Positions 17,288 through 25,746 of a stretch of 64,000 nt of DNA are shown piece after piece. The position numbers and the translations under genes were made by a program. Source of the DNA: Virgisporangium aurantiacum. Lineage in GTDB: Bacteria; Actinomycetota; Actinomycetes; Mycobacteriales; Micromonosporaceae. The stretch is from the NCBI RefSeq assembly GCF_016863635.1, contig NZ_BOPG01000023.1, forward strand, positions 62,001 to 126,000, given 5' to 3'. The number at the start of each line of letters is the position of its first letter. The first letter of the stretch is position 1. The notes under the pieces are model-generated. The model was given only the letters and a program-made list of their open reading frames with translations. It had not been told where the DNA came from and did no database searches.

Positions 17288-17902
17288 ATGCACGTCGCCA
17301 TTCCGCTGTACCCGCGGTTCACGGCCCTCGACGCGGTCGGGCCCTACACCGTGCTCGCGTTCGCGCCCGGATGGACGGTCACGTTCGTCGCGGGTGAGGC
17401 GCAACCGGTCACCGACGACGTCGGCAGCCTGACGCTGCAGGCCACCGCCGCGTACGGCGACGTCGAACGGCCCGACGTGATTCTCGTGCCGGGCGGGCCG
17501 GGCACGGCCGAGGCCATGGGTGACCGGGCGCTGCTCGACTGGATCGCCGCCGCGCACGCGCACGCGCGGTGGACCACGTCGGTGTGCAGCGGCTCGTTCG
17601 TGCTCGGCGCCGCCGGTCTGCTCAGCGGGCGGCGGGCGACCACGCACTGGGGGTGGCTCGATCGGCTCGCGGCGGTCGGTGCCGTGCCGGTCAGCGAGCG
17701 GATCGTCCGGGACGGCTCCATCGTCACCGCGGCCGGCGTGTCGGCCGGGATCGACATGGCGCTGACGCTGCTCGGCGAGGCCGCCGACGACGAGACCGCG
17801 CGGGCGGTGCAGCTCGCGATCGAGTACGACCCGCAGCCGCCCTACGACATCTGCTCGCCGACGCAAGAACTCGCCGACACCGCGCTGAGCCTGATCAGGT
17901 AG
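17288..17902 (+). CDS. DJ-1/PfpI family protein
   Basis: A 204-residue single-domain DJ-1/PfpI protein. The elbow TSVCSGSFVLGAAGLL contains the conserved cysteine (Cys100), followed by RRATTHWGW as in GlxA-type N-domains. Members act as isonitrile hydratases, glyoxalase-like enzymes or have no known activity; the THW motif and neighbour context suggest the isonitrile-hydratase/GlxA-like group, but activity is not assigned. It is cotranscribed after the GlxA-like regulator. Its end overlaps the convergent TetR gene by 8 bases. Confidence 0.88.
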   Translation: MHVAIPLYPRFTALDAVGPYTVLAFAPGWTVTFVAGEAQPVTDDVGSLTLQATAAYGDVERPDVILVPGGPGTAEAMGDRALLDWIAAAHAHARWTTSVCSGSFVLGAAGLLSGRRATTHWGWLDRLAAVGAVPVSERIVRDGSIVTAAGVSAGIDMALTLLGEAADDETARAVQLAIEYDPQPPYDICSPTQELADTALSLIR

Positions 17903-18521
17903 CCAGGAGCCTCGACAGCTGATCCGGCGTGAGGGCCGGCACCGGCACGGGGTGGGCGGCGTCGGCGCGCAGCCCGTCGAGGAAGAACGCGAGACAGCGC
18001 CGCCAGGCGTCGGGGGCGACGTCGACCGACTCGCGGATCACCTGTCCCATCGCCCAGACGAGCGTCGCGAAGTCGGCGGTCTCGAAGTCGGCACGCAACT
18101 GGCCGCTGTCGCGCGCCCGCGCGATCAGCCGGTCGAGATGACCGAAGCAGCGGTGACAGGCCTCGATCAGGCCGGGCGAGAGCGGGACGCGTTGAGCCAG
18201 CGCGTCGTTGAGACCGCGGTCCTCGGCGTGCAGGGCGAAGAGCGCCTCGGTGAACATGACGAACCCGCTCCACGGGTCGGCGTCGGCGAGGGCGGCCGCC
18301 GCGCGTTCGTCCAATATGGACATTCGCGCCGGGAAGATCGCGTCGAACAGGCTCTCCCGGGTGGGGAAGTGGTTGTAGAGGGTGCCGATGCTCACCCCGG
18401 CGCGCCGGGCGATCTCCTCCAGCGAGGCGTCGAGACCGCGCTCGGCGAACACCTCGGTGGCGGCGGCCAGGAGGCGGTCGCGGTTGCGTGCGGCGTCGGC
18501 CCGCATCGGCCTTGTTCCCAT
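17895..18521 (-). CDS. TetR-family transcriptional regulator
   Basis: A 208-residue TetR protein. The N-terminal helix-turn-helix is DRLLAAATEVFAERG then LEEIARRAGVSIGTLYNHFPTRESLF, a text-book TetR domain; the C-terminal half is the ligand and dimer domain. Starts at 18530, 18521 and 18506 are all possible. A TAGAAT -10 hexamer (18534-18529 on this strand) would place the transcript start near 18522, so a leaderless ATG at 18521 is chosen. Two mirrored palindromic sites lie between it and the divergent SDR-like gene, which it probably represses. Confidence 0.88.
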   Translation of the reverse strand: MGTRPMRADAARNRDRLLAAATEVFAERGLDASLEEIARRAGVSIGTLYNHFPTRESLFDAIFPARMSILDERAAAALADADPWSGFVMFTEALFALHAEDRGLNDALAQRVPLSPGLIEACHRCFGHLDRLIARARDSGQLRADFETADFATLVWAMGQVIRESVDVAPDAWRRCLAFFLDGLRADAAHPVPVPALTPDQLSRLLAT

Positions 18522-18536
18522 GGTCACCATTCTACG

Positions 18537-18598
18537 AAGTTGAGGCGTCCCTCAGGTTGATGCTACGGTTCCAGCGAATCTGAGGGCTGCCTCAACTT
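18537..18598. promoter_or_regulatory. Twin TetR operators, arranged as mirror images
   Basis: Site 1 (18537-18558) reads AAGTTGAGGC-GT-CCCTCAGGTT. Site 2 (18577-18598) is its near-exact reverse complement (19 of 22 positions when read on the other strand). Each contains a TGAGG...CCTCA palindrome. One abuts the TetR start and the other ends 10 bases before the SDR-like start, so each promoter has its own copy. Confidence 0.65.
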
Positions 18599-18608
18599 TG
18601 GAGGATCC

Positions 18609-19331
18609 ATGGGAACAGTGCTCGTCGTCGGCGTCGGGCCCGGGCTGGGCATGTCCATCGCGCACCGGTTCGGGCGGGAGGGTCACAGGGTCGCGCTGGT
18701 CTCGCGCACCGACACCCGCCACGCCGGATACGTCGACGCGCTCGCAAACGCCGGAATCGAGGCGGAGGCGTTCGTCGCCGACGTCCGCGACCGCGAGCAG
18801 ATGGCGTCCGTCCTCACCAAGGTCGACGCGCCGGAGATCGTCTACTACGGGCCCGCCGCGCTCGACGACGCCTCGGGCCACCCGACGCCGATCCTGCAGG
18901 CCGACGCCGAATCGGTCCGGGCGGCCATGACCTGGGTCTACGCCGCCGTCGACCTCGCCGGCCTGGTGCTTCCCGCGATGCTCGACCGCGGCCGCGGCGG
19001 GTTGCTGTTCGCCGGCGGCCTCAGCTCCGTGGTTCCGATGCCGGCGCTCGGCAACCTCGCGCTGTCGTCGGCCGCGCTGCGGAACTACGCGGTGACGCTC
19101 AACGCGGCGCTCGCCGAACACGGCGTCTACGCCGGCACCCTCACCATCGGCGGCCTCATCGAACGCGGCGACATCCACCGGTTCGTCACCGCGCAGCCCG
19201 ACCTGTTCGGCGCGGCGAAGGGGCACACGCTCGACCCGGACGACCTCGCCGACACCGCGTGGGACCTCTACACGAAGCGGGACCGGGCCGAGGTGGTGTT
19301 CAACGCGCTGGTCGCCGACACCACGACGTGA
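18609..19331 (+). CDS. SDR-like NAD(P)-binding protein lacking the catalytic Tyr-Lys pair
   Basis: A 240-residue Rossmann protein starting VLVVGVGPGLGMSIAHRFG, the dinucleotide-binding turn of short-chain dehydrogenases. The region where Tyr-x3-Lys is expected reads LSSAALRNYAVTLN, so the canonical catalytic pair is missing, and the NNAG motif is replaced by YYGPAAL. It may be a divergent reductase or a sensor-like NmrA/SDR protein. The ribosome site GGAGG is at 18600-18604. It is divergent from the TetR gene behind mirrored operators and so is the prime target of that repressor. Confidence 0.8.
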   Translation: MGTVLVVGVGPGLGMSIAHRFGREGHRVALVSRTDTRHAGYVDALANAGIEAEAFVADVRDREQMASVLTKVDAPEIVYYGPAALDDASGHPTPILQADAESVRAAMTWVYAAVDLAGLVLPAMLDRGRGGLLFAGGLSSVVPMPALGNLALSSAALRNYAVTLNAALAEHGVYAGTLTIGGLIERGDIHRFVTAQPDLFGAAKGHTLDPDDLADTAWDLYTKRDRAEVVFNALVADTTT

Positions 19332-19379
19332 CGACGGGCACCACTTCGCTAGTGTGCGTGCGGAGTCGGGGGAGGTCGG

Positions 19380-20375
19380 GTGGAGCGGTACGTCGTCCGG
19401 GAGTCGGCCGGTTGGGTGGGCGGCGCACTCGTGCTGGCCGGAGTGGTGGCGGTGCCGGTGGCGCTGGCCGCGATGACGTCGCAGCCGCTCTACGCGCTCG
19501 GCGTGGTGCCCGCGGGACTCGCGGGGTGGTTCGCGCTGCGGCCGATGTTCGAGCGCGGGTCGACCCTCCTGGACGCCGACGGGTTGACGCTGTCGAGCGG
19601 TGGGTTCGCCCGTCATCCGGTGCGGGTGCCGTGGGGTGAGGTCACGCACGTCTGGATCGGCGCGCTCGTACCGGCCGTCCCGGTCCGCCACGCCGTCGTT
19701 CACACCGCCGCATCCGACCGCGCCCTCGCCGGACCCCCGCTGAACATGCGCCGACCCGGCGCGCCGTTCATGTTCAAGGTCCCGGACGACGACGGGTTCC
19801 GCGCGGCGGTGGCCGGGTTCGGCGGCGGACGGGTCGACGTGGACGACCGGGCACCCGAGGAGCCTGCGGTCACCGGTGCCACCGAAGCCGTGCCGCACCA
19901 ACAACTCCGGGCGCCGCTGCGGTGGCGGCTGGTGCCGGTGGCCTTGCTGGCGCTGGCGGTCGTGCTCGCGGTGGTCGCCGGGTGGGCGTTGCTGTCCTCG
20001 GTGGCTCTGCTGGCGCTGGTCGCTCTGCTGCTGGCGCGGGCGACGGCGAAGCGGTTCCTCGGCCGGACGGTGCTCGACGACAGCGGGATCCGGACCGGTG
20101 CGCTCCACGTGACGTGGGCCGACGTCGAGGCGGTGCACGTCGTGCACGCGGGACCCGGTTCGGTCGCCCGGCTCGTCCACGTGCGACCGGCGGGCAACGT
20201 GGTCCTGCGCGGCGCGGCATTCGGCACCGGACCCGCGGCGCTGCGGGCCGCCTGCCGCGGGCGGGCCCGGTTCCACGAACACGAAGTCGACGGCACGCTC
20301 GCGACCCTCGCCCTGGGGACGACGCTCGTCGCGCTCGCGGCCGGCGCGCTGCTCACCGCCGTCGACATCCCGTAG
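19380..20375 (+). CDS. Membrane protein of unknown function with duplicated PH-like halves
   Basis: A 331-residue protein, GTG start. Two hydrophobic helix pairs lie at about 13-55 and 180-220, each followed by a beta-rich segment (TLLDADGLTLSSGGF...VPWGEVTHVWIG and TVLDDSGIRTGALHVTWADVEAVHVV). The repeated phrase 'LD-x-x-G-[LI]...W-x-[ED]-V' is that of bacterial PH-like (bPH) membrane proteins. A last hydrophobic segment closes the C-terminus. No catalytic motif is seen. It is convergent with the hybrid kinase gene and has no obvious operon partner, so no function is proposed. Confidence 0.7.
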   Translation: MERYVVRESAGWVGGALVLAGVVAVPVALAAMTSQPLYALGVVPAGLAGWFALRPMFERGSTLLDADGLTLSSGGFARHPVRVPWGEVTHVWIGALVPAVPVRHAVVHTAASDRALAGPPLNMRRPGAPFMFKVPDDDGFRAAVAGFGGGRVDVDDRAPEEPAVTGATEAVPHQQLRAPLRWRLVPVALLALAVVLAVVAGWALLSSVALLALVALLLARATAKRFLGRTVLDDSGIRTGALHVTWADVEAVHVVHAGPGSVARLVHVRPAGNVVLRGAAFGTGPAALRAACRGRARFHEHEVDGTLATLALGTTLVALAAGALLTAVDIP

Positions 20376-20385
20376 ACGCGGCGGG

Positions 20386-22344
20386 TCAAGCGTTCGGCGG
20401 CCCGGTGGTGAAGTGGAACGTGGCGCCGACGCCGACCTCGCCCTCGGCCCAGATTCTGCCGCCGTGGCGGTCGATGACGCGGAACACCGTCGACAGGCCG
20501 ATTCCGGTGCCGGGGAAATCGTGGTCCTCGTGCAGGCGCCCGTACGGGCGGAACAGGTTCTCGGCGTGGTCCATCGCGAAACCGGCGCCGTTGTCGCGCA
20601 CGTAGAACGCACCGTCGAGGTCGGCACCGATGTCGATCCTCGGCGCGGCCGTGCGGTGGGTGTACTTCCACGCGTTGCCGATCAGATTTTCCAGGACCAC
20701 GCGGACCAGGTCGGCGTCGGCGTCGGCGCGCAGGCCGTCGGTGATGGTGACGTCGATGTCGCGGTCGGGTTCGCGCAACCGCATCGCGTACACCGTCGCC
20801 CGGGCGGCGGCGGTGACGTCGACGGGTACGCGGGTGATGGCGGCCCGGCCGGCGCGCGACAGTTCCAGCAACGACCGGATCAGGTCGCCCATCCGGCCGG
20901 CGGCGGCGTGGATGCTGTGCAGGTAGGTCTGTGCGGTGTCGTCCAGGACGTCGCCGTAGTCCTCCAGCAGCGCCCGGCTGAACCCGTCGATGATGTTGAG
21001 CGGGTTGCGCAGGTCGTGCGAGACCGAGTAGCTGAACGCCTCCAGTTCGCTGTTCTTCCACTCCAGTTCGGTGATCAGCTCGGCCCGGGCCCGGGCCAGT
21101 TCGGTGGCGGCGCGGGCCTCGGCGTCCTTCAGTTCCTGCTGCAACCGGTCCTCGCGGGCCCGCCGGTTCTCGTCCTGGAAGTGCTTGCGCCGCAACTGCG
21201 CGCGGACCCGGGCCCGCAGCACATCGAACCGGTCGGACTTGACGACGTAGTCGTCGGCGCCGTCGCCGAGACCGGCGCGCACGGACGCGGCGTCGTCGCT
21301 GATCCCGAGCACGATGAGCGGGATGTCGCGCACGGCCGGCGCGGCCTTGATGAGCCGGCAGGTGTCGGCGCCGCTGAGGCCGGGCAGGCGCGGGTCGAGC
21401 AGGATGCAGTCGACGGACTGGGTGGCGAGCAGTTCGACGGCCTCCTCGCCGGTGCGGGCGCTGGCCACCTCGCACCCGTCCTCGCGCAGGCAGGCGGTGA
21501 GTTCGTCGAGGTATGTGGGGTGGGCGTCGACGGCGAGGATCCGCTTCGGCGCGTGCAGGCTGGGGTGCCGGGTGTGGCCGTCGCCGGTGGTCTGCCGCAG
21601 GATCGCGGCGACCTTGGCCAGCAGGACGCCGGTGTCCTCGGACTTGCGGACGAACGCGTCGGCGCCCGCGTCGAGCACGTCGAGTTCGAGGAGGTGGTCG
21701 GTGGATCCGGTGAGCAGGATGCAGGGGACGTCGCGCAGCGCGGGGTCCAGGCGCACCCGGCGGATCACGGTGGCGCCGTCGATGCCGGGCAGCGTGCCGT
21801 CGACGATCATGACGCCCGGTCGACGCACGCCGGCCATCCGCAACCCGTCCTCGCCGCTGGCGGCGGTCCGCACGGTGTAGCCGTCGACCTCCAGTTTCCG
21901 GCGCAGTTCGGCCCGCAGGGTGCGGCTGTCGTCGATGAGCAGCACCGAGGACGACTCGTCGCCGCCCGGGTCACCGAGCAGTTCCCGTGCCCGGGCGACG
22001 ACGTATCCGGAGTCGTAGGGCTTGCCCACGTACTCGTCGGCGCCGGTGCGCAGGCCGCGGATGCGGTCCTTCACCTCCGCCTCGCTCGACAGCATCAGCA
22101 CCGGCGTGGCGCCGTAGCGGACGTCGGCGCGGATCTCGCGCAGGAGTTCGACGCCGTCGCCGTCGGGCAGGTGGACGTCGAGAATGATCGCGTCCGGGCC
22201 CTCGCCGTCCGGGCCCTCGTGGTCGAGGATCTTGCGGGCGTCGGCGACCGTGGCGCACGGCACCGGTTCGAGGCCGCCGGCCTCGAACGCCTCGGCCAGG
22301 TCCATCCGGACCGTGAGGCTGTCGTCGACGATGAGCACCCTCAC
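20386..22344 (-). CDS. Hybrid histidine kinase with three N-terminal receiver domains
   Basis: A 652-residue cytoplasmic signalling protein, GTG start at 22344. Three receiver domains come first: 1-120 (Asp56 in ILDVHLPDGDG), about 130-250 (MIVDGTLPGIDG) and about 268-385 (CILLDPRLPGLSG). A coiled-coil stretch follows, then a HisKA domain (FSYSVSHDLRNPLNIIDGF) and an ATPase domain (VLENLIGNAWKYT, VRDNGAGF, FPGTGIGLSTVFRVI). It is the last gene of the chemosensory cluster, 100 bases after cheB, and probably takes phosphate from the CheA-type kinase. It occupies the output position where Wsp systems have a diguanylate cyclase. Its own partner is not in the window. Confidence 0.9.
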   Translation of the reverse strand: MRVLIVDDSLTVRMDLAEAFEAGGLEPVPCATVADARKILDHEGPDGEGPDAIILDVHLPDGDGVELLREIRADVRYGATPVLMLSSEAEVKDRIRGLRTGADEYVGKPYDSGYVVARARELLGDPGGDESSSVLLIDDSRTLRAELRRKLEVDGYTVRTAASGEDGLRMAGVRRPGVMIVDGTLPGIDGATVIRRVRLDPALRDVPCILLTGSTDHLLELDVLDAGADAFVRKSEDTGVLLAKVAAILRQTTGDGHTRHPSLHAPKRILAVDAHPTYLDELTACLREDGCEVASARTGEEAVELLATQSVDCILLDPRLPGLSGADTCRLIKAAPAVRDIPLIVLGISDDAASVRAGLGDGADDYVVKSDRFDVLRARVRAQLRRKHFQDENRRAREDRLQQELKDAEARAATELARARAELITELEWKNSELEAFSYSVSHDLRNPLNIIDGFSRALLEDYGDVLDDTAQTYLHSIHAAAGRMGDLIRSLLELSRAGRAAITRVPVDVTAAARATVYAMRLREPDRDIDVTITDGLRADADADLVRVVLENLIGNAWKYTHRTAAPRIDIGADLDGAFYVRDNGAGFAMDHAENLFRPYGRLHEDHDFPGTGIGLSTVFRVIDRHGGRIWAEGEVGVGATFHFTTGPPNA

Positions 22345-22448
22345 GGCCGCACCTCGCTTCGCGCGGTGCGGCCATGCCGCCGATCCGCTCGCTTCGCGAG
22401 CGCATCGGCTCTGCTGAGCCGAATGATGACCTCGCTCCGCTCGGTCAT
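22345..22448. repeat. Four consecutive inverted repeats between cheB and the hybrid kinase
   Basis: Stems: GGCCGCACC (22345-22353) with GGTGCGGCC (22365-22373); GCTCGC (22387-22392) with GCGAGC (22396-22401); CGGCTC (22406-22411) with GAGCCG (22416-22421); ATGACC (22426-22431) with GGTCAT (22443-22448). The four hairpins fill the only sizeable gap late in the operon and could attenuate transcription or set mRNA decay between the two genes. Confidence 0.55.
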
Positions 22449-23491
22449 GGTGACCGGACCAGAGCCAGGCGGCGGCCGATCTCGGCCGGCGGGTGGACCT
22501 CGTCGACGGCGTCGAGGAGGACGGCCTCCCGCGGCATCCCGTACACCACGCAGCTCGCCTCGTCCTGGGCGAACGTCCGGCAGCCGACCCGGCGCATGGC
22601 GAGCAGGCCGGTGGCGCCGTCGCGGCCCATGCCGGTGAGCAGGCACCCGGTCGCGGCGCCCGGGTACTCCGCCGCGATCGACTCGAACAGGACGTCGACC
22701 GACGGCCGGCAGGAGTGGCGCTCCGGACCGTCGTTCAGGCGCATCCGCCCGTCCCGGACGACCAGGTGATGGTCGGCCGGCGCCACGCTGACCCGGCCGG
22801 GCAGGAGCGGTTCGCCGTCCGTCGCGCAGGTGACCCGGTGCGGGACCTGCCCGCCCAGCCACTCGACGTACGACGCGGCGAACGGCGCACCGATGTGCTG
22901 GACCAGCAGGATCGGCACCCCGACCCCGGCGGGGACGGCGCGGAGCAGGTCGACGACCGCGCCGGGCCCGCCGGTCGACGCACCGATCGCGATCAGGTGC
23001 TGCCTGCCGATCGCCTTGCCGACCACACCGCCAACCGGGCCCTGCGGTGCTGGCGGCGGCCGCAACGCCGTCAACTTTGCTCTTGGGTGGGTAATCACCG
23101 CGACCTTCGAAACAACCCGGACCGCCGACCGCAGCCTAGAGTCCCAGACGTCGTCGGGCGTGTCGCCGGTGGGTTTGTCGAGCGCGTCGACGGCGCCGGC
23201 CGCGAGGGCGGCGCAGGTGGTGAGCGCCTCCGACCTGTTGTCCGACGACGACACGACGAGGATCGGGGTCGGGCAGTGGGCCATGATGTGTTCGGTCGCC
23301 GCCAGCCCGTTGAGGCCGGGCAGCATGATGTCCATCGTTATCACGTCGGGGCGCAGCGTGCGGGCCAGCTCCACCGCGGCGTGCCCGGTCTCGGCGACGC
23401 CGGCCACCTCGATGGACGGGTCGGCGGTGAGCGCCTGCTGCAACCGGTCCCGCACGGTCGCGGAGTCCTCGACCACCAGTACCCGGATCAT
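22445..23491 (-). CDS. cheB: CheB: chemoreceptor glutamate methylesterase
   Basis: A 348-residue protein: receiver domain (VVEDSATVRDRL, phospho-acceptor Asp54 in TMDIMLPG), linker, and methylesterase domain with the catalytic serine in LIAIGASTGGPGAV, histidine in LVQHIGAPF and aspartate in LTGMGRDGATGLLAMR. It removes methyl groups from receptor glutamates when phosphorylated by the CheA-type kinase. The start overlaps the cheA stop (ATGA), so the pair are translationally coupled. It corresponds to WspF in Wsp-type arrays. Confidence 0.95.
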   Translation of the reverse strand: MIRVLVVEDSATVRDRLQQALTADPSIEVAGVAETGHAAVELARTLRPDVITMDIMLPGLNGLAATEHIMAHCPTPILVVSSSDNRSEALTTCAALAAGAVDALDKPTGDTPDDVWDSRLRSAVRVVSKVAVITHPRAKLTALRPPPAPQGPVGGVVGKAIGRQHLIAIGASTGGPGAVVDLLRAVPAGVGVPILLVQHIGAPFAASYVEWLGGQVPHRVTCATDGEPLLPGRVSVAPADHHLVVRDGRMRLNDGPERHSCRPSVDVLFESIAAEYPGAATGCLLTGMGRDGATGLLAMRRVGCRTFAQDEASCVVYGMPREAVLLDAVDEVHPPAEIGRRLALVRSP

Positions 23492-25743
23492 CCGCCCACC
23501 ACCAGTTTTCCGATGTGATCGAGCAGTTCGTTCTGGTCGAACGCGCCCTTCGCGACGTGCATCACGGCGCCGGCCTGCCGGCCGCGTTCCCGGTCGGCCT
23601 CTGACGCGCGCGAGCTGACCAGGATCGCCGGGATGTCCTGCAGCCGCGGGTCGGCCTTGGCCTGTTCGATGAACGTGAAGCCGTCCATTCCCGGCATCTC
23701 CACGTCGACGAGGAACAGCCCGTAGCTCGTGTCGCGCGCCTTGACCAGTGCCTCCTCGGCGGACGCGGCCGTCTCCACCGCGTAGCCGGCGGATTCGAGG
23801 ATGCTGCGTTCGAGCATGCGGGTGGTCAGCGAGTCGTCGATGACGAGCACCGGCCGTTGCGGCGCGTCGGCCGCTCTTTCGGGGACCCGGATCCTGGCTG
23901 CCGCCGCGACCAGCCCGGCCGGGTCCAGCACGATGCGGGGGTTGCCCTCGCCGTCGAGGCACAGGCCGCCGACGATCGCGCCGGTCGGTGCGAGCGGGGG
24001 CGCGGCCCGGACGACGACGGTCGCGGTGTCGACGACGCGGTCGAGGCCGATCGCGGCGGTGCCGGCGGGTGCGGAAACGATCATCGCGACGCGGGGTTCC
24101 GGTTGTTTTGTCGTCTCCTTGAGCGCGACAGCGAGCGGAAGGAAGGGGACGGTGTGCGCGGCGTACCGGACGGTCGTGGCCGTCGCCTCGGCGTCGGGCA
24201 GACGCAGGCACTGGCGCACCGCGTCCAGCGGGACGGCGGCGATGGTGCCGGCGGCGTCGACCAGCAGGCACTCGACCGCCAGCAGTGACAACGGCACGGT
24301 GACCTCGACGGTGGTGCCGGCGCCGGGTGTGCTGGTGATGGTCACGTCGCCACCGAGGCGGTGGGCGGTGTCGCGGACCATGTCCATCCCGACGCCGCGC
24401 CCGGCGAGTTCGGTGACCCGCTCGGCGGTGCTGATCCCGCCGCGCAGCACGAGCGTGGCGACGTCGGCGGCCTTCATGCCGGCGGTGTCGATGCCTTTGG
24501 CTGTTGCGGACCGGCGCACCTTTTCGGTGTCGACGCCGCGCCCGTCGTCGCGGCAGGTGAACACGATCCGGGTGCCGCGCCGGCCGACCTCGACGGTGAC
24601 GCGTCCCTCGTCGGGCTTGCCGGCCGCCCGCCGGGTGGCGACGGGCTCGATGCCGTGCGCGACGGCGTTGCGGACCACGTGCAGCAGGCAACCGTACACA
24701 GTGGACAGTACCTGCGGGTCGAGGCGGGTGTCGCCGCCCGCGCCGGTGAACGCGACCCGGCATCCGAGCTGTGCGGCGGCGTCCCGGGCCGCCCGGTGCA
24801 ACGCCGGGAACACCGAGCCGGCCCGCACGAGACGCAGTTGCTCGGCGCTGCCCCGGATCTGACGCAGTTCGCGCTCGCCGTGCTCCACCGACCGGGCGAG
24901 GTCGTGGGCGACCGCGGCGAGATCGTTGCCGAGTCCGGACGCGATCGCCCGGAACCGGTCGCGGGTGTCGCCCGTCGTGGACGCTGCTGTCTTTGACGCC
25001 GCGCCGGGCGCTTCGAGTTGGGCCTGCAGGAGGTCGATGCCGCGGCGGATGCGGTCGAGCTCGTCGAGGCCGCGCCGCAACGGGGCGAGGTGGGTCTGCG
25101 CCTCGCCGATGGCCTCCAGCAGGTCGTCGACGTCGGCGGCGTCGGTCCGCATGACGGCCGGCGCATCCGAAGCCGCCGCCGCTGCCGGTGCCGGCCTGGG
25201 TGGCGCCTCGGCCGGCGGTGCCGGCGCCTGCGGCGCGGTCTGCGGCGCGGTCTGCGGCGCGGTCTGCGGCGCCGCTTGCGATGCGGTCTGCGAGGCCGCA
25301 TGCGATGCCGGCTGCGGCGTGGTCTGCGGCGTGGTCTGCGATGCCGTTTGCGGGGCTGGCTGCGGCGCCGCTTGCGGGGCCATCCGCGGGGCTGCTTGCG
25401 GGGCCGTTGCCGGTGTCGCCTGCGGTTCGGCGCTCGGGAGGGCGGCGATTCCGGCGTCGATCCGGTCGACGTCGGCGAGGGCCGCGGCGATCGCCTGGGC
25501 CGGCACCGCCGCGGGGTCGTGCCGGTACGGCTCGAACACCTCCTCCAGCGCGTGCGCCGCCTCGGCGATCCCCGCCTGGCGCACCACCCGGGCCGCGCCC
25601 TTCAGCGTGTGCGCCGCCCGCAGCACCCGGGCGAGCGCGTCGACCGGCTCCGCACCCCGTTCGAGATCCAGGACTCCACCCGCGAGGTCGTCGGAGAGCT
25701 CCCGGGCCTCGATGCGGAAGTAGCGGTACGGGTCACCGGCCAT
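23488..25743 (-). CDS. cheA: CheA-type hybrid kinase with C-terminal receiver
   Basis: A 751-residue kinase. The Hpt domain has the phosphorylated histidine at residue 45 (RAAHTLKGAARVV). Residues about 105-185 are a Pro/Gln/Ala/Thr repeat linker in place of a P2 domain. Dimerisation helices follow, then the ATPase (LLHVVRNAVAHGIEP, CRDDGRGVD, GRGVGMDMVRDT), a CheW-like regulatory domain and a receiver (VLVIDDSLTTRMLE, FLVDVEMPGMDGF). CheA fused to a receiver is typical of WspE and other alternative-function arrays; no separate CheY is present. It lies between the MCP gene (3-base gap) and cheB (4-base overlap). Confidence 0.94.
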   Translation of the reverse strand: MAGDPYRYFRIEARELSDDLAGGVLDLERGAEPVDALARVLRAAHTLKGAARVVRQAGIAEAAHALEEVFEPYRHDPAAVPAQAIAAALADVDRIDAGIAALPSAEPQATPATAPQAAPRMAPQAAPQPAPQTASQTTPQTTPQPASHAASQTASQAAPQTAPQTAPQTAPQAPAPPAEAPPRPAPAAAAASDAPAVMRTDAADVDDLLEAIGEAQTHLAPLRRGLDELDRIRRGIDLLQAQLEAPGAASKTAASTTGDTRDRFRAIASGLGNDLAAVAHDLARSVEHGERELRQIRGSAEQLRLVRAGSVFPALHRAARDAAAQLGCRVAFTGAGGDTRLDPQVLSTVYGCLLHVVRNAVAHGIEPVATRRAAGKPDEGRVTVEVGRRGTRIVFTCRDDGRGVDTEKVRRSATAKGIDTAGMKAADVATLVLRGGISTAERVTELAGRGVGMDMVRDTAHRLGGDVTITSTPGAGTTVEVTVPLSLLAVECLLVDAAGTIAAVPLDAVRQCLRLPDAEATATTVRYAAHTVPFLPLAVALKETTKQPEPRVAMIVSAPAGTAAIGLDRVVDTATVVVRAAPPLAPTGAIVGGLCLDGEGNPRIVLDPAGLVAAAARIRVPERAADAPQRPVLVIDDSLTTRMLERSILESAGYAVETAASAEEALVKARDTSYGLFLVDVEMPGMDGFTFIEQAKADPRLQDIPAILVSSRASEADRERGRQAGAVMHVAKGAFDQNELLDHIGKLVVGG
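25228..25420. repeat. 12-base coding repeats in cheA encoding a PQTA-rich linker
   Basis: About fourteen degenerate copies of a unit like TGCGGCGCGGTC in tandem. On the coding strand they encode Pro-Gln-Thr-Ala and related tetrapeptides of the linker after the Hpt domain. There are no spacers, so this is a slippage-prone coding repeat, not a CRISPR. Confidence 0.8.
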
Positions 25744-25746
25744 GGT

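Noticed and set aside
25228..25420. CRISPR-like repeats
   Set aside because: The repeats are contiguous 12-base coding units in cheA with no spacers or cas genes.
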